This document shows, in pieces, positions 54,632 to 64,000 of a stretch of 64,000 bases of DNA. The stretch covers positions 3,410,001-3,474,000 of the forward strand of contig OZ020489.1 of NCBI GenBank assembly GCA_963971405.1, in the 5' to 3' direction. The stretch comes from Psococerastis gibbosa (lineage: Eukaryota; Arthropoda; Insecta; Psocodea; Psocidae). The notes below the pieces were generated by a model that was given only the letters and a program-made list of their open reading frames with translations, did no database searches and was not told where the DNA came from. The position numbers were made by a program, and so were the translations under genes. Numbering within the stretch: the stretch's first letter is position 1; every line of letters starts with the position of its first letter.

Positions 54632-55755
54632 CATGACTTCTCGGGGACATATCACTTTGGCTGCGAGTCGAATGTAGACACCATTCATAGATGGCATTCT
54701 ACTGATTCATAGGTAGTTGATTATAGTAGATACTTTTTTCAACATAGGCCGATTGCTTTTGAGTGTAGCTTGTTGTGACCGTTGATATAGATAGTGGGTT
54801 GGTTTGTATGTAGCCTACCTAGTGTTATACGAGGGTCATTTTTTTTCAACCTCCGATAGGCTATAAATAAAAGAAAAGTTCATATAAAACAATAATTTTA
54901 TTACCGAAAGATTGATACACTTACGGTTACTTTTCGACATAATCGCCGAAGAGATTGAGACATTTGTCAAGCCTGTGGACAAGCTTTTCAATACTCTCTT
55001 CAAAGAAAGTTGCCGCCAATGAATTCAAGTAGTCGTGGACGTTGGTTGGAAGATCCTCATTGGTTTGAAAGCGCTTCCCACCAAGGACCTTGAAACCATC
55101 ACCAATGACTACTGGAATTCATTTTCATTGAATTCAGTTCAGGCAAAAAATGAAAGTGAAAGCAAATTACATGTTTTTCCTGAACTGAAGGCGTGGCTTG
55201 GTGGGAAGCGCTTTGCAACCAATAAGGACCTTCAAACCAACGCCAATGACTACTGGAATTCATTTTCATTGAATTCAGTTCAGGCAAAAAATGAAAGTGA
55301 AAGCGAATTTAATCTTTTTCCTGAACTGAAGGCGTGGCTTGGTGGGAAGCGCTTTCCAACCAATAAGGACCTTCGAACCAACGCCAATGACCACTGGAAT
55401 TCATTTTCATTGAATTCAGTTAAGGCAAAAAATGAAAGTGAAAGCGAATTTCATCTTTTTCGTGAACTGAAGGCGTGGCTTGGTAGGAAGCGCTTTCCAA
55501 CCAATAAGGACCTTCAAACCATCGCCGAGGACTACTGGAATTCATTTTCATATAATTCAGTTCAGGCAAAAAATGAAAGTGAAAGCGAATTTCATCTTTT
55601 TCCTGAACTGAAGGCGTGGCTTGGTGAGAAACGCTTCCAAACCAATACGGACCTTAAAACCAACGTCAACGACTACTTGAATTCATTGGCGGCAACTTTC
55701 TTTGAAGAGAGTAGTGGAAAGCTTGTCTACAGATATAACAAATGTCTCAATCTGA
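54632..55755 (+). mobile_element. Mariner 3'-end fold-back element with 141-bp array (copy 1)
   Basis: The terminus tacgagggtcatt starts at 54828. The next ~210 bp read on the - strand as a mariner transposase C-terminus (LNSLAATFFEES...GDYVEK). Then 55111-55670 holds four 141-bp (47-codon) repeats open on the + strand, each with FPELKAWLGGKRF-type text. It closes in a + strand C-terminus (LAATFFEESSGKLVYRYNK). The right terminus is lost at 55755, where a LINE tail begins. The flank from 54632 is shared with 58438-58631, so the whole block was duplicated. No catalytic triad is present. Confidence 0.8.
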
Positions 55756-56850
55756 ATGAATGAATGTATTAAATAGAACAATTTAAATACAATAATTGTA
55801 AAGCCCCACATGAAGACCTATAACAATTTACCCTACTCTAAAACTAAAGAAAAAAAGGGAAAAAATCAATTTGACTTAATTTAACTTATTAAACTACACT
55901 TACATATTAATAACAGATCTCTCGTAAACACATAACAGTCTAGTCCACTATTTCAAATAAAGATTCCACCTCTTCCCGTCTCATCAGCTATTCCCGGACG
56001 AATTTGGAAAATTTATTTATTGACAGTGACCCAGGACAAATATTAAGTAAGTTAAATAATTTAGATGCTATATATTGGGAGGATTTGGTAAAATTTGCTA
56101 TGTATGCCCTTGGTACTACAAGGTGCTCAATTCTTCTAGTATTTGCTGGTCTGGGTCTCTGTACCATGTCCCCACTGATAGAGTAAAAAATTCGCAATGT
56201 CTTGTATAAGAACAAGTGCTGCAGCGGGAATAAACCGAGAGACGCAAAGAGAGGGACTGATGGCCAAGTTCTAGGTTTTTTGACTATTGTTCTAATAAGG
56301 TATTTTTGGGTAACTACAAGTGAATTTAAATTTGTAACAAAGGTCCCACCCCACACTTGGATACCATCGCATACGCTAACCGAGATTCACAAAGTGAGTG
56401 GTATAGTTGGATTAAAATTTTTTGAGGGCAGACCGTGCGGAGGTAAAAAAGTTGTCTTAAAAAATTTCGACATTTTCCGTTTATCGATTTTAAGTGGCTG
56501 CTCCATTTCATATCACTGTCGAAGTGGACGCCAAGGTATTTCGTCGTTTGTGCTTTAGTGATAGCTGGGCATTGACAATTTGGATTTTGTAAGTCGCAAT
56601 TATACGCATGGCACGGTGCTGTTTCAAATTTAACCTTCTGCAGTCGTTCACTTGTCTTAACGACAAGTATATGGCATACGGTACCTTCCACAAGTTGCTT
56701 TTTTGTACTGCCAACAGACTATGATAATGTGAAGTACAACTGTATTTCGCGGAGTACTCACTTCTGTTCTTTTGATACCTAGCTAGCCTTCTTCTTGGGA
56801 TATTAAGAATCACGGTACTGGACACTTATAAAGGATTATAATTCAGTAAA
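55755..56850 (-). mobile_element. LINE 3' end (family C), 5'-truncated
   Basis: The - strand encodes RT thumb and C-terminal parts in two frames: 56326-56691 (KYLGVHFDSDMKWSSHLKSI) and 55988-56356 (VVPRAYIANFTKSSQYIASK). It then has the UTR and a ttcatt-type tail at 55757-55770. The frames overlap and shift near 56340, so it is not intact. It matches 9196-9600. It joins the truncated mariner element at 55755. Confidence 0.75.
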
Positions 56851-56996
56851 TCAAATACACATACACAACACTGGACTTTTAAAAGTCAGAGAAACACAGA
56901 AATACTACTGGTTAAAAATATGGACGATACTGAGGTTTGAATATACGGACAACACTAGCAACACTCTGGCAACACACTAGTAATAACTAGCAATAA

Positions 56997-57110
56997 CCAG
57001 AGAGCCAAATTTGCCTAAGTTAGTTATAGTTATATAACTGACTTAGGCAAATTTGGCTAAGTCAGTTATAGTTATATATATAACTGACTTAGGCAAATTT
57101 GGCTCTCTGG
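56997..57110. repeat. Compound palindrome
   Basis: Outer arms ccagagagccaaatttgcct and its complement enclose further inverted copies of acttaggcaaatttggct and tcagttatagttatat. The segment can fold as one long or two shorter hairpins. No coding. Confidence 0.6.
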
Positions 57111-57334
57111 TTTTATATCATAACTATTCAATGGATTAGTCATAGGACACAGTATAAGTAAATACAAATACAGATTAATAGTTAAGTATGTAGAACAATG
57201 AGTAAAGTAAAGAATAATAATCCAGAGTCCTAATAATAACCAAATTCAAGTTCCAGAGTACCGAGTACAAAGTAACAAAGTAGGCCTAGAATAGTGCTGG
57301 TACATTACAATAAGTCATTTATTGTCCCTTATTT

Positions 57335-57905
57335 TCAATTTAACACGTGAACAGAAACCTATTATTAATTAAGGACCAAAGTACCGTATTATCAAAATGG
57401 AGCCCGAGTCAACCAAAAAGTAAGTACGCATAATTTAATAATTTATTTTTTTCCTGTTAGGAAGTTACCCCCCGTTGTTGTTAAAGCTATAACAGATGCG
57501 GAAAGTGGAATTTAAAGGAAGCCGCCATGCAAATAGGAATGGGAGGAATTAAGGCCGATTCGTATTTCACTTTTTTACCCATAACTCTTCTTCAAGTCAC
57601 AGCTGGATGGCTGCTTAGCAGCAACATGTGACATGGATGCCTCGAATTATACATGGTTGCTGGTTGTTGGGATGCCACTTGGGCCTATAATGCGGTGGTT
57701 TCCCCTTGCCTTCCGCATCCTATGCCGTTGACCGTCACCTGTTGCCAGGATCCAGTTCGTCCGCCTTTAGGGAGCTTTTCGTCTCCCATGGACAAGAGGG
57801 TGCCCATGCCCTAACTCCACGGAGTTAGGCGGGGGTTTTTGGCCGAACCCCACTCGGTTCCTGCCTGTGTCAGCCGTCATTGAATGTTGATGTTGCCCGC
57901 CCCTC
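57335..57905 (+). repeat. Segment duplicated from or to 44612-45215
   Basis: 5' flank, exon 1, intron start and SINE family 4 copy all match the earlier block closely, differing by scattered substitutions and a few small indels. Confidence 0.7.
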
Positions 57906-60900
57906 ACCGTATGTATGTACTGTATATCGATTTTAGGAAATACTCTAACTTCCGTAAATATTATCAGATTTTAATGAAACTTGGCACAAAAATTGATCAT
58001 ACAAATGTTTTGATCGAGTTCGCTAACCAGCTAGATCCATTATTTAGTTACAAGATGGCGGCCGATTAAAACCTTATATAACTCATATCTTAGTTAATAT
58101 TGGTCGCAGAAGAATGAATTAAAATCTGACTGAAAGGCCGCATTATTATCTACGCTAGGGCTGAACTGCAGGCTACTAGTGGGGTCACAGGTGGCGGATA
58201 GTGAACGGCCATCAGATATGATGGTTAGCTGCGAATAAGATGAATAAGCAGTCCCCGGCCAAGCAGTACCGAGTGGGGTCCGGTTAAAGATCCCCCACCT
58301 AGCTCCTTGGAGCTAGGGCATGGGCACCCTTTTGTCCATGGGAGAGAAAAAGCTCCGTAAAGGCGGAAGAATTCAACAGAGGAGTCAACGGCATAAGGAT
58401 GCAGAAGGCAACGGGAAACCACTGCATTAAAGGTCCATGACTTCTCAGGGACATATCACTTTGGCTGCGAGTCGAATGTAGACACCATTCATAGATGGCA
58501 TTCTACTGATTCATAGGAAGTTGATTATAGTAGATACTTTTTTCAACATAGGCCGATTGCTTTTGAGTGTAGCTTGTTGTGACCGTTGATATAGATAGTG
58601 GGTTGGTTTGTATGTAGCCTACCTAGTGTTATACGAGGGTCATTTTTTTTCAACCTCCGATAGGCTATAAATAAAAGACAAGTTCATATAAAACAATAAT
58701 TTCATTACCAAAAGATTGATACACTTACGGTTACTTTTCGACATAATCGCCGAAGAGATTGAGACATTTGTCAAGCCTGTGGACAAGCTTTTCAATACTC
58801 TCTTCAAAGAAAGTTGCCGCCAATGAATTCAAGTAGTCGTGGACGTTGGTTGGAAGATCCTCATTGGTTTGAAAGCGCTTCCCACCAAGGACCTTCAAAC
58901 CATCGCCAAGGACTACTGGAATTCATTTTCATTGAATTCAGTTCAGGCAAAAAATGAAAGTGAAAGCGAATTTCATCTTTTTCCTGACCTGAAGACGTGG
59001 CTTGGTGGGAAGCGCTTTCCAACCAATAAGGACCTTCAAACCATCGCCAAGGACTATTGGAATTCATTTTCATTGAATTCAGTTCAGGCAAAAAATGAAA
59101 GTGAAAGCGAATTTCATCTTTTTCCTGAACTGAAGACGTGGCTTGGTGGGAAGCGCTTTCCAACCAATAAGGACCTTCAAACCATCGCCAAGGACTACTG
59201 GAATTCATTTTCATTGAATTCAGTTCAGGCAAAAAATGAAAGTGAAAGCGAATTTCATCTTTTTCCTGAACTGAAGACGTGGCTTGGTGGGAAGCGCTTT
59301 CCAACCAATAAGGACCTTCAAACCATCGCCAAGGACTACTGGAATTCATTTTCATTGAATTCAGTTAAGGCAAAAAATGAAAGTGAAAGCGAATTTCATC
59401 TTTTTCCTGACCTGAAGACGTGGCTTGGTGGGAAGCGCTTTCCAACCAATAAGGACCTTCAAACCATCGCCGAGGACTACTGGAATTCATTTTCATTGAA
59501 TTCAGTTCAGGCAAAAAATGAAAGTGAAAGCGAATTTCATCTTTTTCCTGAACTGAAGGCGTGGCTTGGTGAGAAACGCTTCCAAACCAATACGGACCTT
59601 AAAACCAACGTCAACGACTACTTGAATTCATTGGCGGCAACTTTCTTTGAAGGGAGTAGTGGAAAGCTTGTCCACAGATATAACAAATGTCTCAATCTCT
59701 CCGGTGATTATGTCGAAAAGTAACCGTAAGTGTATATCAATCTTTTGGTAATAAAATTATTCTTTTATATGAACTTGTCTTTTATTTATAACCTATCGGA
59801 GGTCGAAAAAAAATGTCCCTCGTATATTTTGATATGTCGGCCTATCTTGCAACAATGTTGTGGGTTCTAGAGCACACCATGGCTACAAAAACATTGGACA
59901 TTGGCAAAAAGTATTCGTAGAGCGGGAGTCTTTGCTGACAGAACTTTACAAGACGCAGCACATTGCAACTATTTACAACATTTTTGTGGCACATCTGCTA
60001 TTGCTTATCTTCACTACTATTATTCAAGACTTGCTGCACAATGGCTCGTAAGTAGAGTTGTTATGAACATAATTATAGGCGGTTTACGTATTCTGTGGTT
60101 ACATGGAAATATAAGTCTTGCGTGTACATGGAGTGATGAAGGGGACCACTAATTTTCTTTTACTTTGTATGGTATATTGTATGAAGATCCACCGTGACTC
60201 CAAACGCTTACCTGTCTTCCAATAGATAGAAAGACCTCTTGGAACCCCACTCTTGTAGTGAGAGTTCAACTTAAAATGCGTATTATATAGGCGAGGGCCG
60301 TAGTCGAGTGGTTAGAGGACTTGCATTTCAATCGGGAGAGCGATAGTTCGAATCCTCAAGGGGATCGGATTTATCAACAATTCAGAGAATGAGTCAATCG
60401 TCCAGAAGCCATCTGTCCATATCAGGACTAAACAATAAGTCTTTCACAGGACTAAGCCTGTTGATGGGAGTAGTACGCACTCCCGAAACGTCGCCCCCTT
60501 CAATAGTACAGTCATCATGACTAAGATACATATTACATTCGATACTCTACATACTTGACTTTCTATATTGGGGAGTCCGAAGTATCTATACGTGTCTACG
60601 ATTGCCATGATGGCCGCCAAGCTTTGATAGAAGAGGCATTCGAAGAACAGGAAGAATGAGAGCTTAAATATTATACAATACAATAGCTTAATTATATTTA
60701 CATCAAAAGCCTTTACAGTTACAAAATTATAACTTGACCAGGGCTCAACCCGTGTGCAGCTTACAATTGGAAAAATTATAAAGATAGGTACCTAATTCCC
60801 AACAACAGTTTATTAGGGAAAGGTTTACCATCTGCTGACAGCGAATTTATTTTATTATTTATTGATTACAGAGTAACCCTAGGATTTCGACTAATTTTTG

Positions 60901-63900
60901 AAAACTTCACGCCATTTTCAACAGCATTGCTAGTTTGGGGTTTGATGATGGTGCCTACAATAGTACTATATTACGGATATTTCTTCTGGGCGAAAACAAG
61001 AGCAAGTTTTCCGATGAAAGGTACGCCATGCTATTCATTCAATAATGTACGTTTTTCTCTCTTATAGTCATAACAGCCTATATTCATATAGTTAGAAGGC
61101 GTCAACCGAATACCGATCTGGACGCCCGAGAAAAGAATAGGCTATCTTCAGCTAGTGATGTAGGGGAAACGATTATTTATTAGAAAATGCGACCGCAATT
61201 TGACGAAAAGAGAGAAACAGGTCGCCATCTTGATGTTTATGGCTGTTAATATTTTTAGAATCTTCAGGTCGACCGCCCGAAAATAAGTTTTTGTGCTTTC
61301 TTTTAACTAGATAAATGGCGCGGAATTTTTTTTTACATTTTTGATTTGTTCTGCCCTAGTGGGCTACAGTGGCTCGCCCTAAGTAACGCTAACTGCCACA
61401 AAAAAAAAAATTATTAGAAAATGTGGCCGCGGTGTCATTGAAATCTCGGTGGGCGTTAAATAAATAAATAATAATTTGTTACCAAACAGACCTAAAAGTC
61501 CACTAAAGTGCTAACCTTTCTAACGACACTCCCGACGGCTCCTGCCCAAAACATATAAATACAAATAAAATAGCATCGACGTTGAAAGTATATAGCAAAC
61601 AAGCAGGCGCGGATCTAGAATGAGACCAAGGAGGGGGCTAAGAGTAAATACGAATGATTATAAAAGATGAATTGCCAAAAAATTGCCAGTATAAATTTTT
61701 ATTTTTTTACTCCCAGAAGCGAACTATCAAGGGGCAAGTGACCCCCCGCATTTTGTTAACATTAATAAAGACTACAATACATGTGAATTTAAAAGAAATC
61801 GTTGGAACCGTTTTTGAGAAATAATTTTTTTAGACTTTTTTTTTTGGAGTTTTTGAGAATAAAACCCCCCAAATTGAGTTAGCCAAAAATAAAAAAATTG
61901 TCTCGAGGTATGATTTTTGTGAACCTACATGCAAAATTTCATCAAAATTGGCCGAGCAGTTTGCCTGGAAATCAATGAACAGACAGACAAACAGACAGAC
62001 AGACTTTCGTAAAAACCACTTTTTTTGGTTTCTGGGACCTCAAAACGTGTAAATCGGTTGAAATTTCGACCATCACAAAGCTTTCCTTATACTACGTATA
62101 AATTGGAAAGCAATACTACGTTTAAATTGGAAAGCAATAATTCTAAATATTTCTTTTTTTTCAGGTTCATCATATAAACAATTATACGATAACGCTATGT
62201 TTACATTATTGATAATATTTTTCATGCAACACCTTGTCATACCAGCGTGGCAAGTTAGAACTATGCACTTTCCCTTTGCGTTATCCATGGCCGTTATCAT
62301 GGAACAAGTACGACTTTTAATGAAAACATATGCCTTCTTCAGGATCAACGTACCTAGGAGCTTGTCGTACGAAGCCAGGATGCCTGGGGAATATTTTGCG
62401 GTACCGTTCCAAAAGTATTTGTACTTTTTATTTGCACCTACGCTTATCTACAGAGATGACTACCCCAGGTTAGTATACGAGGGTGGGTTTAAAATTAACG
62501 AGGCATTATCTTAAGAGACCACGACACCGGTAAATGACAATGGTGCCATGCAGCGTTCCTAACCGTTACTTTTCAAACGAACGTGGGGCCCGGCAAATAT
62601 CTCTAAAGAAACCTTTACCGGATGAATTGTTCAATCCGACCGTACTGTGCTTCTATGTTCAGTTTTTTCATTTACTTCTAGGACAAAGAATATCAGATAT
62701 GACTTTGTAGCTGCAAGATTTTTGGAAGTGGTTGGCACCATTTTTTACATGGCCTTCATCGCAGAAAGATATCTGTTACCGAGTGTCAGAGATTTCGGTA
62801 AACCAGGGGTCACACCCGTACAAGCTATAGCCGTGGTTTTGGCCAATGTTGTTCCCGGTGCTGTCATTCTCCTCTGCTTCTTTTACTGCCTTTTGCACGC
62901 TTCGCAGAATGGGATGGCTGAGATTTTGCGGTTTGGTGATAGGTTATTTTATCAGGTGAGTACAGTGGCGGATCTACCAATAGGCAACTGAGGCAAATAC
63001 CTATATCCGCGCGCGTAATCACCTCTTTTAACGACAAATTTTGTGTGTTGTGGTCGGGAAAATAACGAAGTATTTTTTATTTGTTATTAGGCCTACGTAC
63101 ATAGCGTAGGTAGCGTAGAGGAAAATCAGGGTCTGCGGAATCTCCCTACTCCTGACCGGCCAGACCCGAAAGGGATTTTATTTCATTAACTCAGCAAGTT
63201 ATTAAACATTTATTGGCTCACTTAAGTTGTAGAAGACTACTTCGTGCAATCGGGTACTTATACTTTTCGGTTTTGTAGTTTTTAAAAAATCCCGAAATTT
63301 TAAGTCCCCTCTGGTTTTTATGAAAGAACTAAGGTACCAAAAATTTAATATTTCCTATTAAGTAAGCTATATGATGCATGAAGTAGTCTTCTACAACTTA
63401 CATGAGCCAAATCTTTAATAACTTGCTTTGTTAATTAATCTTTATATTTAAAAATTACGTGTCACGTTGTTTGCTCGCGATGGACTCCTAAACTACTGAA
63501 CCGATTTTAAATTTGATTTGCACACCGTGTGCAATCTGACCCAACTTGAAAGATAGGATAGCTTACATTTCAATTTATAGTCGCAATATTAATTTATTGA
63601 CATTTTATTTATATTATTTTTATTTTGTCTGCATTACATGGTTGCATAATCGCAAATTCACAGGAAAAACTTAAAAAGACATCGCGATTTTCAAAATCCC
63701 TGCTGCGGAGCAGTACACGGGACGGGATGGGTGAAAAATGCGGAAGTATTACATGCCCAATGAAAAATGTAATGCAGACAACGGAAATATATGGAAAATT
63801 GACGGAATCCCTGACACGACATTCATTGACTGTTAGGCGGTACGAAGTTCGCCGGGTTCACTAGTTTAAAAAAAGGCAATAAAACTAAAAATTTTGGGGT

Positions 63901-64000
63901 GCTCATTTTGTCCTCTTAATGGAGAACAATAATTATATAGTTTTGGGGACATGGACGTGCTATAGCCTATTGTATTTTTTTGGAATAATTTGTTATGTTT
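57397..64000 (+). CDS. SOAT: Sterol O-acyltransferase copy 2, exons 1-5 (runs off the window)
   Basis: Exons 57397-57419, 59871-60047, 60872-61020, 62165-62468 and 62682-62955 are followed by an intron reaching past the window end. All junctions and phases equal those of copy 1. The product starts MEPESTKKAHHG and contains FVERESLLTELYKT, YLYFLFAPTLIYRDDYPR and EILRFGDRLFYQ. In exon 4, 13 of 102 residues differ from copy 1 by my count. Exon 2 is one codon longer and exon 5 two codons shorter. No stop or broken splice site is seen, so it looks functional. The catalytic exon lies outside the window. A mariner element occupies the end of intron 1. An alternative first exon may exist at 44694. 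Confidence 0.85.
58150..58435 (-). mobile_element. SINE-like repeat (family 4)
   Basis: Reverse copy of 57690-57860 (ggagctagggcatgggcacc, ggaaaccactgcatt) in SOAT-2 intron 1. Confidence 0.55.
58632..59824 (+). mobile_element. Mariner 3'-end fold-back element with 141-bp array (copy 2, both ends present)
   Basis: Both termini (tacgagggtcatt and the inverted atgtccctcgta) are present with TA on each side (58630-58631, 59825-59826), the mariner target. The left ~210 bp encode the transposase C-terminus on the - strand (GGKRFQTNEDLPTNV to GDYVEK). The right end encodes the same C-terminus on the + strand (NVNDYLNSLAATFFEGSSGK to GDYVEK). Between lie five 141-bp direct repeats that stay open on the + strand and largely on the - strand. 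The N-terminal and catalytic parts are absent, so it can only move with help from another transposase. Confidence 0.85.
60290..60520 (+). mobile_element. tRNA-derived SINE family 3 in SOAT-2 intron 2
   Basis: Head gtagtcgagtggttagagg (box A region) and agttcgaatcctcaagg (box B), then the gcactcccgaaacgtcg 3' block. It is the best-preserved copy in the window. Confidence 0.65.
61604..61690. mobile_element. Left end of a CAGGCGCGGATC hAT-type MITE
   Basis: caggcgcggatctagaatga is followed by the gagggggctaaga block and 'aaaaaattgccagtataa', then runs directly into repeat A. The right end is missing. Confidence 0.55.
61690..62135 (+). repeat. Repeat family A in SOAT-2 intron 3
   Basis: Right part of the family: 'gtgaccccccgcattttgtt', cagacagacaaacagacag, and the ataaattggaaagca end, which is duplicated once (62090-62140), 25 bp before the exon 4 acceptor. 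Confidence 0.55.
62956..64000. other. SOAT-2 intron 5, partial
   Basis: It contains a family G end (63100-63175). Inverted 'aagttgtagaagactacttc' and 'gaagtagtcttctacaactt' lie near 63224 and 63381. No further SOAT exon (no EWWN-like text) is seen before the window ends. Confidence 0.45.

Noticed and set aside
55035-55763. Long repeat-containing frame (242 codons) as a host protein
   Set aside because: Its closing part is a mariner transposase C-terminus and it lies within mariner termini. The repeats are part of the element.
58839-59723. 294-codon repeat frame, and the 164-codon frame on its other strand, as genes
   Set aside because: Same mariner array. The opposite-strand frame stays open because the unit is a multiple of three.
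59860-60051. Start of SOAT-2 in exon 2 itself
   Set aside because: There is no ATG in frame at the exon head (the codon is GTG). The acceptor ttctag|agc joins in phase to the small first exon in both gene copies.
1-64000. CRISPR array, operon or phage-like system
   Set aside because: The window is eukaryotic. Regularly spaced repeats are only the 141-bp mariner arrays, without spacers or associated genes.

Overview
The window is nuclear DNA from an invertebrate animal. It has spliced genes with GT-AG introns, a eukaryotic 5S rRNA gene, tRNA-derived SINEs, LINEs, several DNA-transposon families with many non-autonomous derivatives, and one LTR retrotransposon. It is AT-rich, and most of it is mobile-element sequence in nested insertions. 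I cannot name the phylum from sequence alone.

Three host protein genes are supported, all on the + strand. (1) A p24/TMED cargo receptor at 20020-23536 has four exons and 226 codons. A 5S rRNA gene on the - strand (19785-19902) sits head-to-head with it, 117 bp from its start codon. (2) A complete sterol O-acyltransferase gene (SOAT/ACAT, MBOAT family) lies at 30587-42191, with eight exons and 451 codons. (3) A second SOAT gene begins at 57397 and runs off the right edge after exon 5. It keeps all five splice phases of the first and is clearly a tandem duplicate. Between the two SOAT genes lie partial duplicates: an orphan copy of exon 1 with its 5' flank (44640-44890) and a piece of intron 1 (43060-43650).

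Layout: 1-19780 is gene-free and made of SINEs, hAT-type elements, TWA-flanked (PIF/Harbinger-like) palindromic MITEs and short LINE ends. 19785-24200 holds 5S and TMED, with a decayed tandem copy of the last TMED exon behind it. 24200-29700 holds hairpin MITEs, one of them split by LINE insertions. 30400-42200 is SOAT copy 1 with repeat-filled introns. 42200-57300 is intergenic and carries the partial SOAT duplicates, a Jockey-type LINE end, and an apparently whole, young Ty3/gypsy element (47539-52307, LTRs identical by eye). 54632-59824 contains two copies of an unusual mariner derivative, built only from the 3' end of the transposase gene and folded around an in-frame 141-bp tandem array. 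57397-64000 is SOAT copy 2.

Biologically, TMED proteins sort cargo between ER and Golgi, and SOAT esterifies sterols in the ER membrane. Nothing in the sequence shows that the two genes work together beyond proximity. The most unusual observations are the mariner fold-back arrays, the matched sequence changes in the two arms of the palindromic MITEs, the divergent 5S-TMED pair, and the multi-step SOAT duplication.
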